Assembly (NCBI GenBank): GCA_937862735.1
Contig: CALMDH010000253.1
Coordinates: 1-25,833 of the forward strand
Direction: 5' to 3'
From: M0108 sp937862735
GTDB lineage: Bacteria > Pseudomonadota > Gammaproteobacteria > Chromatiales > Chromatiaceae
DNA length: 25,833 bases
Position numbers and translations under genes: made by a program. This document shows positions 1 to 6,371 of this stretch, one piece after another (the stretch's first letter is position 1; every line of letters starts with the position of its first letter). Under the pieces are notes generated by a model that made no database searches, was not told the origin of the DNA, and saw nothing but the letters and a program-made list of their open reading frames with translations.

Positions 1-33
1 ATGATATAGGTAATGGTGAATTGGCAGTCTAAA

Positions 34-285
34 CTAATATTGAGACAGCCTCTTAGGTAGGCGAATCATCCAGTCGATGAGTCGAAAGAGCGCCAGGATC
101 AGCGCGCGCTCATACCCGCGCTCGTACATCAGGCGGATCAGGCGGAATTTCCAGCCCTGGAGGGTTTCCACGTCCGGGGTGACCTTGGCGCGGATCTGCG
201 CCATCACCACCAAGGCGAAGACGTTGTCGCTCGCCTCCAGCGCCGCCCAGCGCGCCGGCTCGACGTAGTCGAGCAGTTTGACCAT
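34..285 (-). pseudogene. Fragment of an Rpn/PD-(D/E)XK nuclease-family ('putative transposase') protein
   Basis: About 83 residues, beginning MVKLLDYVEPARWAALEASD and ending RLSQY, match from memory the middle-to-C-terminal helical part of Rpn/COG5464-type proteins, where a 'WAALEASDNPFALVVMAHL' stretch is followed by a 'RLYERGY...ILALFRFIDWL' stretch. The nuclease core that should precede it is missing: upstream the frame runs into a GC-rich inverted repeat and low-complexity sequence. The C-terminal DUF4351-like tail is also absent. This is a remnant, not a working gene. Two intact relatives of the same broad group lie nearby at 1288 and 3392. Family assignment is moderately sure; loss of function follows from the missing core. 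Confidence 0.55.
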
Positions 286-346
286 CGGGGAACTCGAACA
301 GGAGCCGGCAGCCCCAGCGCCCATCCGGGCTTCCCCCTCTCCCCGA

Positions 347-368
347 CCCTCCCCCGCCAGGGGGAGGG
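347..368. repeat. GC-rich inverted repeat (REP-like)
   Basis: CCCTCCCCC, a four-base loop GCCA, then GGGGGAGGG form a perfect 9-bp stem. The surrounding C-rich and G-rich sequence resembles dispersed intergenic repeats common in GC-rich proteobacteria. It lies at the truncated edge of the Rpn fragment, so it may mark the break point. Confidence 0.5.
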
Positions 369-497
369 AGGCCCGCGCCCGCTCCCCGCGTCGCCCAGAG
401 TACGGTTGGTACGCAGCAGCCGGTAGCCGGGGGCGAGGCATGAGCAAGGGACCAGGGCGTGTTCGGTCGACTTATCCTTTAGGTTTTGAGGGATCGC

Positions 498-517
498 TTC
501 ACTTTGATCAAAGTGAA
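498..517. promoter_or_regulatory. Perfect 20-bp palindrome, possible operator
   Basis: TTCACTTTGATCAAAGTGAA is a perfect palindrome without a spacer. It lies 33 bp past the stop of the HigA-like antitoxin gene in AT-richer sequence. There is no T-run, so it is not a typical terminator. A homodimeric regulator site is possible; no regulator can be named. Confidence 0.35.
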
Positions 518-550
518 ACATCGAGGGCGCAAATCAACGAATTTCAGGGT

Positions 551-928
551 TCAGGCGGCGTCCTGGTGCAGGGCATACTCCTGGATCAAAACCTCCGCGG
601 GCAGGTGCAGACCAGCGGCCAGATGACGAATCATCTCCAACGACAATGGCAGTTGCCGCTTCATGACGGCCGCCACCTTGCCAGGGGAACCAATGAAAGG
701 CTCCAGGTCCGCCGGCTCCAGGCCCCGCGTTTCCAGCACATATTCCAAAAATGTAATGGGATCGGGTTGCTCAATCGGAAAGTGTCGTTGTTCATAAGCA
801 TCTACCAGCAAGGCCAAGACCTCCAACCGCTCAGCCTCCGGGCTGCCATCCGGGGCCGACCACAACGCCTCAATGGCCGTGAGAGCGGCCTGGTAATCGG
901 CGAGGTTACGGAGTGGTTTCAATTCCAT
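551..928 (-). CDS. HigA-like antitoxin (COG5499 type)
   Basis: A 125-residue protein beginning MELKPLRNLADYQAALTAIE. It has an acidic N-terminal region with an 'EALW..PDGSPEAERLEVLALLVDAYEQ' block typical of COG5499 antitoxins. A C-terminal helix-turn-helix-like region follows: FIGSPGKVAAVMKRQLPLS, then EMIRHLAAGLHLPAEVLI. The start at 928 is chosen because a strong AGGAGG (complement of 935-940) lies six bases upstream; a longer reading to 997 would have no such site. The gene follows its toxin directly, so the two form a toxin-first operon. The expected role is to neutralise the toxin and repress the operon. Both proteins look intact. Confidence 0.82.
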   Translation of the reverse strand: MELKPLRNLADYQAALTAIEALWSAPDGSPEAERLEVLALLVDAYEQRHFPIEQPDPITFLEYVLETRGLEPADLEPFIGSPGKVAAVMKRQLPLSLEMIRHLAAGLHLPAEVLIQEYALHQDAA

Positions 929-934
929 AGCCAA

Positions 935-940
935 CCTCCT
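935..940 (-). promoter_or_regulatory. Shine-Dalgarno site of the HigA-like gene, overlapping the toxin stop codon
   Basis: On the minus strand AGGAGG overlaps the toxin's TAG stop (939-941) and lies six bases before the antitoxin ATG. It fixes the antitoxin start and suggests translational coupling of the pair. Confidence 0.75.
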
Positions 941-1232
941 AAATGGTTGTAGCATCGATGCGGTCATAGTCGGCATGCGTACCGATGAAGCGCACAAACA
1001 TCAATTGCTGGGTATAGCGCACCGCGACTACCAGCCGATAATCATTTCCCTTGATGTTGAACACGATACGCTGATGGGGGAGAAAACTTGCAGCGCGGTG
1101 AGCGGCCTTGATGTCAGCCGGCGTTCGCCATTCAGCCTTAGAGGCTTCAGCGTACCAGCTTCGCAAGGGGATTTCCGCCTGGGGATGTTGCGTCCAGAAC
1201 TCACGCAGGGTTCTCAAGGCCAAAATCTTCAT
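939..1232 (-). CDS. higB: HigB-type mRNA interferase toxin (RelE superfamily, PF09907 type)
   Basis: A 97-residue protein with the hallmarks of the HigB_toxin family: an N-terminal 'LREFWTQHPQAEIPLRSWY' block, then 'W.TPADIKAAHRAAS', 'RIVFNIKGNDYRLVVAVRY', and a C-terminal 'FVRFIGTHADYDRIDA'. Members are ribosome-dependent endoribonucleases held in check by a COG5499-type HigA. Length is normal for the family and no conserved block is missing. A GGAAG site about nine bases upstream supports the ATG at 1232. The antitoxin gene follows with its ribosome site inside this stop codon. The pair lies in a zone of duplications and gene remnants, which is typical for such modules. Confidence 0.88.
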   Translation of the reverse strand: MKILALRTLREFWTQHPQAEIPLRSWYAEASKAEWRTPADIKAAHRAASFLPHQRIVFNIKGNDYRLVVAVRYTQQLMFVRFIGTHADYDRIDATTI

Positions 1233-1287
1233 GGCAACTTCCGGCTAGACCCTCGGCGCATGGTTAGCTCACAAACGCTCCGCCGCC

Positions 1288-2229
1288 TCAATCGGCCACA
1301 ATCTCGTCCAGGGTCTTGGCCGTGAGCACGCGCTCGGACCAGCGCAGCAGGGTCTCGGCATCGGCCGTTTCGATCCGCTGCGCGATGGCGGCGGGCAGCT
1401 CGCCAAAGCGCAGGCGGAGTTGGGCGGTCAAAATCCGCGCTTCCCCACGCTGCATGCCTTGCTGCATGCCCTGCTGCATGCCCTGTTGCATCCCTTGCTG
1501 CATGCCTTGCTGCATGCCCTCCTCTCGGCCTTTCTCCAGAAAACGCTGGGCAAAACCGCTCATGGTGGCCACCTCATGCGGGTACAGTTGGGTGTAAAGC
1601 TGGCGTTCATTGTCATCCAGGTCGGCATAGATGTCGACGAAGTCGAGGTATTTGAGCCGCTTCTCGGTGGACGGTTCCAGGTCAATCAGGCCGCGCACGG
1701 CCTGGGCATAGACCAGCAGCTTGTCCGCCGGGGCATAGGCCATGTTGGGCAGATTGAGCCGGGCGACCAGGTTGGGGCTGTGGAGATGGTCGCGGGCCGG
1801 GATCTGCTTGAGGGCGCAGGCCAGGTAACGGAAATCGAGATAGGTCCGGGTCTCGCTGCCCAAGGCCAGCCGGGTCGGGAAGGCGCCGGGGTGCAGGAAG
1901 ATGACGACCGGGACGACGCGGTCGGTGGCGTAGAGCTCGGCCAGGTCCAGGCAGTAATGCGCCAGCCGGTGGATGGAAAAGCGCGCCGGCTCGGTTTCTT
2001 CCTCAAAGACGAACAGCAGGGCGGCGCGGCGGCCGTCGGGCCATTCCACCAGCAGGGGGACGTCGAGCTCGCGAAAGCGCTCGCCGAGGCGTTCCTTGAG
2101 CTGCTCCTCGCGGATCGGCAGGATACGCGCCCCGGCGTCGACCGCCTGGGCCTCGACGGCGGCGAAGAAGTGGATGGCTTGGTGAGGGTAGTCGACGATG
2201 AGATTCTTGAAGTTCTGGTCGTGGCTCAT
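1288..2229 (-). CDS. Rpn-type PD-(D/E)XK nuclease-like protein with DUF4351-like C-terminus
   Basis: A 313-residue protein. The N-terminal half contains a degenerate PD-(D/E)XK-like core: D56 in 'LDVPLLVEWPDG', then 'ALLFVFEEETEP' (E76-E78), then a helix 'RLAHYCLDLAELY'. A run of six G-M-Q-Q/R units around residues 237-260 links it to a C-terminal 'RILTAQLRLRFGELPAAIAQRIETAD..TLLRWSERVLTA..LDEI' block typical of DUF4351. Related Rpn proteins act as recombination-promoting nucleases; activity here is not proven, because the usual E-x-K/Q reads E-x-E. Only a weak ribosome site precedes the ATG. Its upstream sequence is related to that of the second Rpn-type gene at 3392-4288. Confidence 0.75.
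   Translation of the reverse strand: MSHDQNFKNLIVDYPHQAIHFFAAVEAQAVDAGARILPIREEQLKERLGERFRELDVPLLVEWPDGRRAALLFVFEEETEPARFSIHRLAHYCLDLAELYATDRVVPVVIFLHPGAFPTRLALGSETRTYLDFRYLACALKQIPARDHLHSPNLVARLNLPNMAYAPADKLLVYAQAVRGLIDLEPSTEKRLKYLDFVDIYADLDDNERQLYTQLYPHEVATMSGFAQRFLEKGREEGMQQGMQQGMQQGMQQGMQQGMQRGEARILTAQLRLRFGELPAAIAQRIETADAETLLRWSERVLTAKTLDEIVAD
1450..1521. repeat. 12-bp in-frame tandem repeat (six units) in the Rpn-type gene
   Basis: Six units of about CTGCATGCCCTG (minus strand: GMQQ per unit) run in frame. Change in copy number would alter the linker by four residues per unit without breaking the frame. Confidence 0.9.
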
Positions 2230-2289
2230 GGGGCGTTCACCGAATCGCGCGCCGTGCTTGGGGTGAGGGAGAGGCCGCTAGCCGTTGAT

Positions 2290-2929
2290 GAGGGCCGTGA
2301 GGGATGCTGACAGGGGGTAATGCCGAACGAGGGTCATACCGATCGAGGGGCATGCTCGCCGTTGCTGATGCTGAAGCTGAAGCTGAAGCTGACCAGAATT
2401 ATAGAACTCCGACCTGGTGATCGTTGGCAGTGCGGCGGCGTCGAGTGCCCAAAAACCAAAAACCTGGCCGTAGCCAGGTTCTGGTGGGGGTGGTGCTGAC
2501 CTGAATCGGTAACGGCGGTGGACTGCCACCCCCGCTCCTCCGCCCCCCGGCGCGCCCCTATAGCCCCCGCAGTTCCCGCGATTGCACCTCCGACAAGGCC
2601 CTGCGGCGAAAGCCCCGCCTTACCCCCGCAACAGCCGCTCAAAATAGGCGATCGTCGGCTGCAACCCCGCCCGCAGCGCCACCCGCGGCTCCCAGCCCAG
2701 GGCCGCGCGCGCCAGGGTGATATCCGGCTGGCGTCGGGGCGTTGACGGGGGTCATCCTGGGGCAAGGGCGCCTGGACCCGCGGGGAGCGGGAGCCGGTCA
2801 GCTCCCGCACCGCCTCGGCCAGTTCGAGCATGGTGAACGCGCCGGGATTGCCCAGGTTCACTGGCCCGGTCAGCTCGTCCGGGCTGGCCATTAGGCGCAC
2901 GAAGCCTTCGATCAGGTCGTCCACGTCGC
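2290..2929. repeat. Long direct duplication, copy 1
   Basis: This 640-bp stretch recurs at 4340-4979 at a constant offset of 2050 bases. I see a single mismatch (A at 2319, G at 4369). Weaker similarity continues to about 2248 on the left, and on the right into the diverged part of the UXS remnants. The unit holds a terminator hairpin and the 3' part of a dead UXS gene. Such identity in non-coding DNA implies recent duplication or gene conversion. Confidence 0.95.
2451..2480 (-). terminator. Rho-independent terminator behind UXS remnant A
   Basis: AACCTGGC, a four-base loop, and GCCAGGTT form a perfect 8-bp stem. On the minus strand it is followed by TTTTTGGTTTTTGG. It sits about 140 bp past the remnant's stop codon and matches the terminator behind the intact UXS gene. 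Confidence 0.7.
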
Positions 2930-3280
2930 AGCAGGCGCGCGTCTGGGTGCCATCACCAAGAGGGTGATCGGCGGGTTGCGCAGGGCCTGGACGATGCAGT
3001 TGGACACCCCCCGCCCGTCATTGGGGGGCGGGCGCGGGCCATCGGTGTTGAAGATGCGCGCCACCTTTAGGCGCAGCCGATGCTGGCGGCGATAGTCGAA
3101 GAACAGGGTCTCGGCGCAGCGCTTACCCTCATCATTGCAGGAGCGCGGGCCGATGGGATTGACATGGCCCCAGTAGTGCTCCGGCTGGGGGTGTGGATGG
3201 CGGGGTCGCCATAGACCTCGCTGGTTGAGGCTTGCAGGATCTTGGCCTTGACCCGCTTGGCCAGGCCCAGCAGTTTGATG
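2620..3280 (-). pseudogene. UDP-glucuronate decarboxylase (UXS) remnant A, 3' two thirds
   Basis: On the minus strand this matches the intact UXS gene (6873-7826) from roughly residue 105 to its stop. Recognisable pieces include 'SRSP.VQAPLPQDDPRQR', 'DELTGPVNLGNPG.FTM' and 'ARIFNT'. It lacks the NAD-binding N-terminus. It also has an 8-bp insertion (2735-2742), several indels between 2930 and 3200, and no continuous frame. The insertion is shared with remnant B, so it arose before the duplication. Its left edge meets the duplication and terminator; its right edge at about 3280 fades out just before the stop of the second Rpn-type gene. Confidence 0.88.
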
Positions 3281-3391
3281 GCTGAGATGAAGTGGCGGCG
3301 CCGTCAGGCGTCCGCCTCAGCCACGTCAGGCTGGCCATCGCGACACCATCCCGTCAGAGGCAACAAGGCTGCGGATGCCGTGGCCACAGGA

Positions 3392-4288
3392 TCAGTTGGG
3401 CTCGGAACCGATCAAGGCCTCCAGGCTCTGGGCATCGAAGATGGCGTCAAGCCAGGCGTCCAGTTGGACAATTGACGCGGCGTCGATGCGCTGCGCCGCC
3501 CACGGGGGCAGGGTATTGAAGCGCCGTTTGAGCAGGCGCTTAAGATCTTCAGCCTTGCCTTCGGCCTTGCCCTCGGCCTTGCCCTCGGCCTTGCCCTCAG
3601 CCAGACCTTTATCCCTGCCCTTGGCTTCACCCTCGGCAAAGATGGACTGATACGCCTTAGTCTCCTGAATCGGGGTTACCAGGTTCAACATGGCCCATAC
3701 CTCCTTCGCGGTCAGGCCGCGAAATCGCTCGAAAAACCAGAATTCCAGGACCTGCGCGAGGATGTCGCGGACTTCTTCCGCCAAGGGCGCCTCCTGCACG
3801 GTACGCCACAGGGCCGGGGCGCGGGCGCGCAGGTCGGCGTCATCCTCGATCAGCAGCGGGGCGAACACCGCCACATAGGGGTTGTCCGGTTCCCGGGCCA
3901 GCCAGTCCGGTAGGACCCGGCGCAGGACGACCGTGAGCAGCGGCGCCGTGGGATCATTCGCCCACCGGGGATAAGTGGGGACATCCGCCTCGCGCAGAAA
4001 GATCCCGACGCCGATGACATCGCGCTGGGGATGCTCCTCGCCATAAAGCCCGATCTTGGTCAGGAGATTGTACCAAGCCCGCTCCGCGCGCTGGCCTTGG
4101 AATTCGACCACATAGACCGGCCCCGGGTGCCCCTCGGGCTCGAAGAGACCATCGAGGCGCCGCTCCAGACTTTTGAGCGTCAGGGAGGAGAAACGGTAGG
4201 GACCGGGCAGCTCATAGCCGCCGGTGAGCACCCGAAAAGCCTCCGCGCCAGCGGAGAGGAAGAGATAGATGGGGTGGTCGGTCTTCAT
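3392..4288 (-). CDS. Rpn-type (DUF2887/DUF4351-like) putative nuclease
   Basis: A 298-residue protein starting MKTDHPIYLFLSAGAEAFRV. The N-terminal domain has 'RLDGLFEPEGHPGPVYVVEFQGQRAERAWYNLLTKIGLY', which carries the D...E-x-Q pattern of PD-(D/E)XK Rpn/DUF2887 proteins. A helical middle follows ('EVRDILAQVLEFWFFERFRGLT.KEVWAMLNL'). Then come a K-A-E-G repeat linker and a DUF4351-like end ('LKRLLKRRFNTLPPWAAQRIDAAS...LDAWLDAIFDAQSLEAL'). The frame is open upstream to 4579, but that part is duplicated non-coding DNA, so ATG 4288 is preferred. The gene is flanked by the two UXS remnants and is only distantly similar to the Rpn-type gene at 1288, yet its upstream DNA is related. A role in DNA recombination or defence is possible but unproven. 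Confidence 0.78.
   Translation of the reverse strand: MKTDHPIYLFLSAGAEAFRVLTGGYELPGPYRFSSLTLKSLERRLDGLFEPEGHPGPVYVVEFQGQRAERAWYNLLTKIGLYGEEHPQRDVIGVGIFLREADVPTYPRWANDPTAPLLTVVLRRVLPDWLAREPDNPYVAVFAPLLIEDDADLRARAPALWRTVQEAPLAEEVRDILAQVLEFWFFERFRGLTAKEVWAMLNLVTPIQETKAYQSIFAEGEAKGRDKGLAEGKAEGKAEGKAEGKAEDLKRLLKRRFNTLPPWAAQRIDAASIVQLDAWLDAIFDAQSLEALIGSEPN
3551..3598. repeat. 12-bp in-frame tandem repeat (four units) in the second Rpn-type gene
   Basis: Four units of about GGCCTTGCCCTC encode E-G-K-A in series on the minus strand, in the linker before the DUF4351-like end. The design parallels the GMQQ repeat of the other Rpn-type gene, though the sequence is unrelated. Confidence 0.88.
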
Positions 4289-4339
4289 CGCGCGCCGTTC
4301 TTGGGGTGAGGGAGAGGTCAATAGCCGTTGATGAGTGAT

Positions 4340-4979
4340 GAGGGCCGTGAGGGATGCTGACAGGGGGTGATGCCGAACGAGGGTCATACCGATCGAGGGG
4401 CATGCTCGCCGTTGCTGATGCTGAAGCTGAAGCTGAAGCTGACCAGAATTATAGAACTCCGACCTGGTGATCGTTGGCAGTGCGGCGGCGTCGAGTGCCC
4501 AAAAACCAAAAACCTGGCCGTAGCCAGGTTCTGGTGGGGGTGGTGCTGACCTGAATCGGTAACGGCGGTGGACTGCCACCCCCGCTCCTCCGCCCCCCGG
4601 CGCGCCCCTATAGCCCCCGCAGTTCCCGCGATTGCACCTCCGACAAGGCCCTGCGGCGAAAGCCCCGCCTTACCCCCGCAACAGCCGCTCAAAATAGGCG
4701 ATCGTCGGCTGCAACCCCGCCCGCAGCGCCACCCGCGGCTCCCAGCCCAGGGCCGCGCGCGCCAGGGTGATATCCGGCTGGCGTCGGGGCGTTGACGGGG
4801 GTCATCCTGGGGCAAGGGCGCCTGGACCCGCGGGGAGCGGGAGCCGGTCAGCTCCCGCACCGCCTCGGCCAGTTCGAGCATGGTGAACGCGCCGGGATTG
4901 CCCAGGTTCACTGGCCCGGTCAGCTCGTCCGGGCTGGCCATTAGGCGCACGAAGCCTTCGATCAGGTCGTCCACGTCGC
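4340..4979. repeat. Long direct duplication, copy 2
   Basis: Same 640-bp unit as 2290-2929, with one visible mismatch. Just left of it this copy has a 7-base expansion (GATGAGT type) near 4331 that copy 1 lacks. The rest of the similarity runs left to the start codon of the second Rpn-type gene. Confidence 0.95.
4501..4530 (-). terminator. Rho-independent terminator behind UXS remnant B
   Basis: Identical to the hairpin and T-rich tail at 2451-2480, as part of the duplication. Confidence 0.7.
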
Positions 4980-5149
4980 CGAAGGAGCGCGTCTGGGTGC
5001 CATCGCCGTAGCGGGTGATCGGCTGGTTGCGCAAGGCCTGGACGATGAAGTGGGACACCACCTGCCCGTCGTTGGGGTGCAGGCGCGGGCCATCGGTGTT
5101 GAAGATGCGCGCCACCTTGATGCGCAGGCCGTGCTGGTGGCGGTAGTCC
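4670..5149 (-). pseudogene. UXS remnant B, 3' half, joined to a wecA remnant
   Basis: On the minus strand the readable part runs DYRHQHGLRIKVARIFNT, then 'HPNDGQVVSHFIVQALRNQPIT.YGDGTQTRSF' and 'DELTGPVNLGNPG', matching the C-terminal half of the intact UXS. The same 8-bp insertion as in remnant A (here 4785-4792) breaks the frame near 'DDPRQR'. At about 5149 the UXS match stops abruptly at 'DYR' and a different gene, wecA-like, begins. Several conserved residues have changed (for example Y to D in 'FNTYGPR'), consistent with decay after inactivation. Confidence 0.88.
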
Positions 5150-5500
5150 AGCGCCCGCCGGATGCTATGGAAATAACGCGCGAGGCAATGGTGCAGATGG
5201 CCGCGATCGGCGCTGAATGGATGTCGGCCCTGGCTCAGCCGCCGCCCCATCACCGCCAGGGTATCCATCAGGGGAAGGCCACCAGCCAGCGCGCGGTGAC
5301 CGGCACCAGGCCCTCCAGGACCCCGTTGGGGTGACGGGCGCCAGGCCCTCCAGGGCACCGTTGGCGGTCACCGGCACCAGGCCGGCGGGGACGCGGCTGA
5401 CCGCGATCAGCACCCAGACCAGCAGATAGCCCAGCAGCATGCTCGCCGCCAGCGCCGGCACGAGGGCGGGGAAGAGAGTCAGGATGGCGGTATCATTCTG
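5150..5500 (-). pseudogene. Remnant of a WecA/MraY-type polyprenyl-phosphate glycosyl-1-phosphate transferase
   Basis: Two frames carry recognisable pieces in the right order. 'NDTAILTLFPALVPALAASM' followed by 'LLGYLLVWVLIAVSRVPAGL' (about 5400-5495) is a membrane segment. 'PLMDTLAVMGRRLSQGRHPF' followed by 'SADRGHLHHCLAR' (about 5190-5280) holds the family's D-x3-V and HLHH motifs. Between them about 90 bp of 35-bp imperfect tandem repeats scramble the frame. The gene is truncated at both ends and fused to UXS remnant B. Intact members prime lipid-linked polysaccharide synthesis; here that role appears to belong to the gene at 21566. Confidence 0.72.
5296..5383. repeat. 35-bp tandem repeat, about 2.5 units, inside the wecA remnant
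   Basis: Units start near 5296, 5331 and 5366 with GTGACCGGCACCAGGCCCTC-like sequence. They would encode repeats around 'GLVPVT', and 35 is not divisible by three, so the expansion itself breaks the frame. Confidence 0.75.
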
Positions 5501-5534
5501 TATGAATTAAAGAATCAGTCCATGAAGCCCGGGC

Positions 5535-5595
5535 GGGAAAATGGGTTCGTTTCGCAAAATGGCTTTTTCAGCCGGCCGCGAAAATGGCTTTGTTT
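5535..5595. repeat. Three imperfect short repeats (GCAAAATGGCTTT type)
   Basis: Units at 5535-5552, 5553-5568 and 5577-5595 share (G)AAAATGGSTTYGTTT. They fill the gap between the wecA and GDP-fucose synthase remnants. Function unknown. Confidence 0.45.
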
Positions 5596-5619
5596 GGAAA
5601 TTTGGCCCATTTTTTCACA

Positions 5620-5920
5620 TACACCGCCATCGATGTCTCCGCCAGTTCACGGATGGTGACGTCGGTACCGGCGCCAACGTTGAGGTGCGACAGCAGGGGC
5701 CGGGTATGGGCGCGGTAGACCGCCGGGTCCAGCGTCATGACGTGGACGCAGGCGGCGGCCATGTCGTCGACATGGAGGGACTCCCGCCGGGGGAGCCCGT
5801 GCCCCAGATAGGTCGATGGGCTGGCGAGCGAAGAAGCCATTGACCGCCGCCTGGTCGAGGCGGTCCAGCTCGGCGTGGCTCGTGGTGAGCAACTTCAGGC
5901 GGGAGCGGATAGAACTCATC
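5620..5920 (-). pseudogene. Remnant of GDP-L-fucose synthase (WcaG/Fcl family)
   Basis: 'LLTTSHAELDRLDQAAVNGF' (about 5840-5900) matches the early part of GDP-fucose synthase. A jump of well over a hundred residues and a frame change then lead to 'PRRESLHVDDMAAACVHVM' and 'HLNVGAGTDVTIRELAET' (about 5625-5790), which match the C-terminal half. The NADP-binding glycine motif and the catalytic Y-x3-K are both missing, so it cannot be active. It indicates that an ancestral version of this locus may have made GDP-fucose. Confidence 0.75.
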
Positions 5921-5980
5921 AAGAAGAATTTGCTCACCATAGCGCCAGGGGTGACCGCGACGTAGCTTTCCCTGCTTTGG

Positions 5981-6002
5981 ATTCCGGCTTCCCGGCCGGA
6001 AT
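5981..6002. repeat. Short inverted repeat of the ATTCCGG...CCGGAAT type
   Basis: Seven-base arms around an eight-base loop, followed by GACGAGGG. This resembles a dispersed intergenic repeat often seen in proteobacteria. It lies between the fucose-synthase remnant and the higBA promoter. Confidence 0.5.
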
Positions 6003-6040
6003 GACGAGGGAGACGGCGACATGGCAATAGCCCAGGGGCA

Positions 6041-6069
6041 TTGACACGCTTCACGTGACACACTAACTT
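6041..6069 (+). promoter_or_regulatory. Candidate sigma-70 promoter of the second higBA module
   Basis: TTGACA (6041-6046), a 17-bp spacer, and TAACTT (6064-6069) precede the toxin ATG at 6077. An 8-bp palindrome TCACGTGA (6051-6058) lies in the spacer, a plausible site for HigA autorepression. With the -10 box this close, the transcript would be leaderless or nearly so. No ribosome site is visible before the ATG, which agrees. Confidence 0.55.
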
Positions 6070-6076
6070 CTCAAGA

Positions 6077-6358
6077 ATGATCAAAAGCTTTGCAGATCGC
6101 GAAACGCAAGCACTGTACGCGCACGGCAAGCTGAAACGTCTGCCACCAGATATCCAGAAGCGCGCCGCGCGCAAACTTGAGTATCTGGACCTCGCCGTTC
6201 GTCTGCAAGATCTGCTCGTACCGCCAGGTAACAAGTTGCATGCCCTCTCCGGCGACAGACAAGGTCAGCACGCCATCGCGATCAATGATCAATGGCGGAT
6301 CTGCTTTCGTTTCGAGGATGAAGATGCCTATGACGTTGCCGTCTGCGACGACCATTAA
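6077..6358 (+). CDS. higB: HigB family toxin (RelE/Killer protein, PF05015 type)
   Basis: A 93-residue protein starting MIKSFADRETQALYAHGKLK. The family pattern is clear: 'PPDIQKRAARKLEYLDLA', 'DLLVPPGNKLHALSGDRQGQ', 'HAIAINDQWRICFRFEDEDA' and a terminal 'VCDDH'. Members are ribosome-associated mRNA interferases. It belongs to a different HigB family from the toxin at 939. It runs on the plus strand, opposite to nearly everything else in the window. The antitoxin gene starts 13 bases after its stop but contains a nonsense codon. If both sequences are right, an intact toxin lies next to a damaged antitoxin. Confidence 0.9.
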   Translation: MIKSFADRETQALYAHGKLKRLPPDIQKRAARKLEYLDLAVRLQDLLVPPGNKLHALSGDRQGQHAIAINDQWRICFRFEDEDAYDVAVCDDH

Positions 6359-6371
6359 TGAGGTCAGGACC

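Noticed and set aside
278..952. A 224-residue plus-strand open frame
   Set aside because: It covers the reverse of the antitoxin gene, the inverted repeat and the palindrome; composition is low-complexity.
1420..2310. A 296-residue plus-strand open frame
   Set aside because: Antisense to the first Rpn-type gene, including its 12-bp repeats.
4289..4579. N-terminal extension of the second Rpn-type protein
   Set aside because: The extension is translated from the duplicated non-coding unit, which occurs also at 2290-2529 without a following match; the family-like N-terminus starts at MKTDHPIY.
1..6060. Insertion sequence or integron
   Set aside because: No transposase of a known IS family, no terminal inverted repeats with target duplication and no integrase; Rpn-type proteins are only loosely called transposases.
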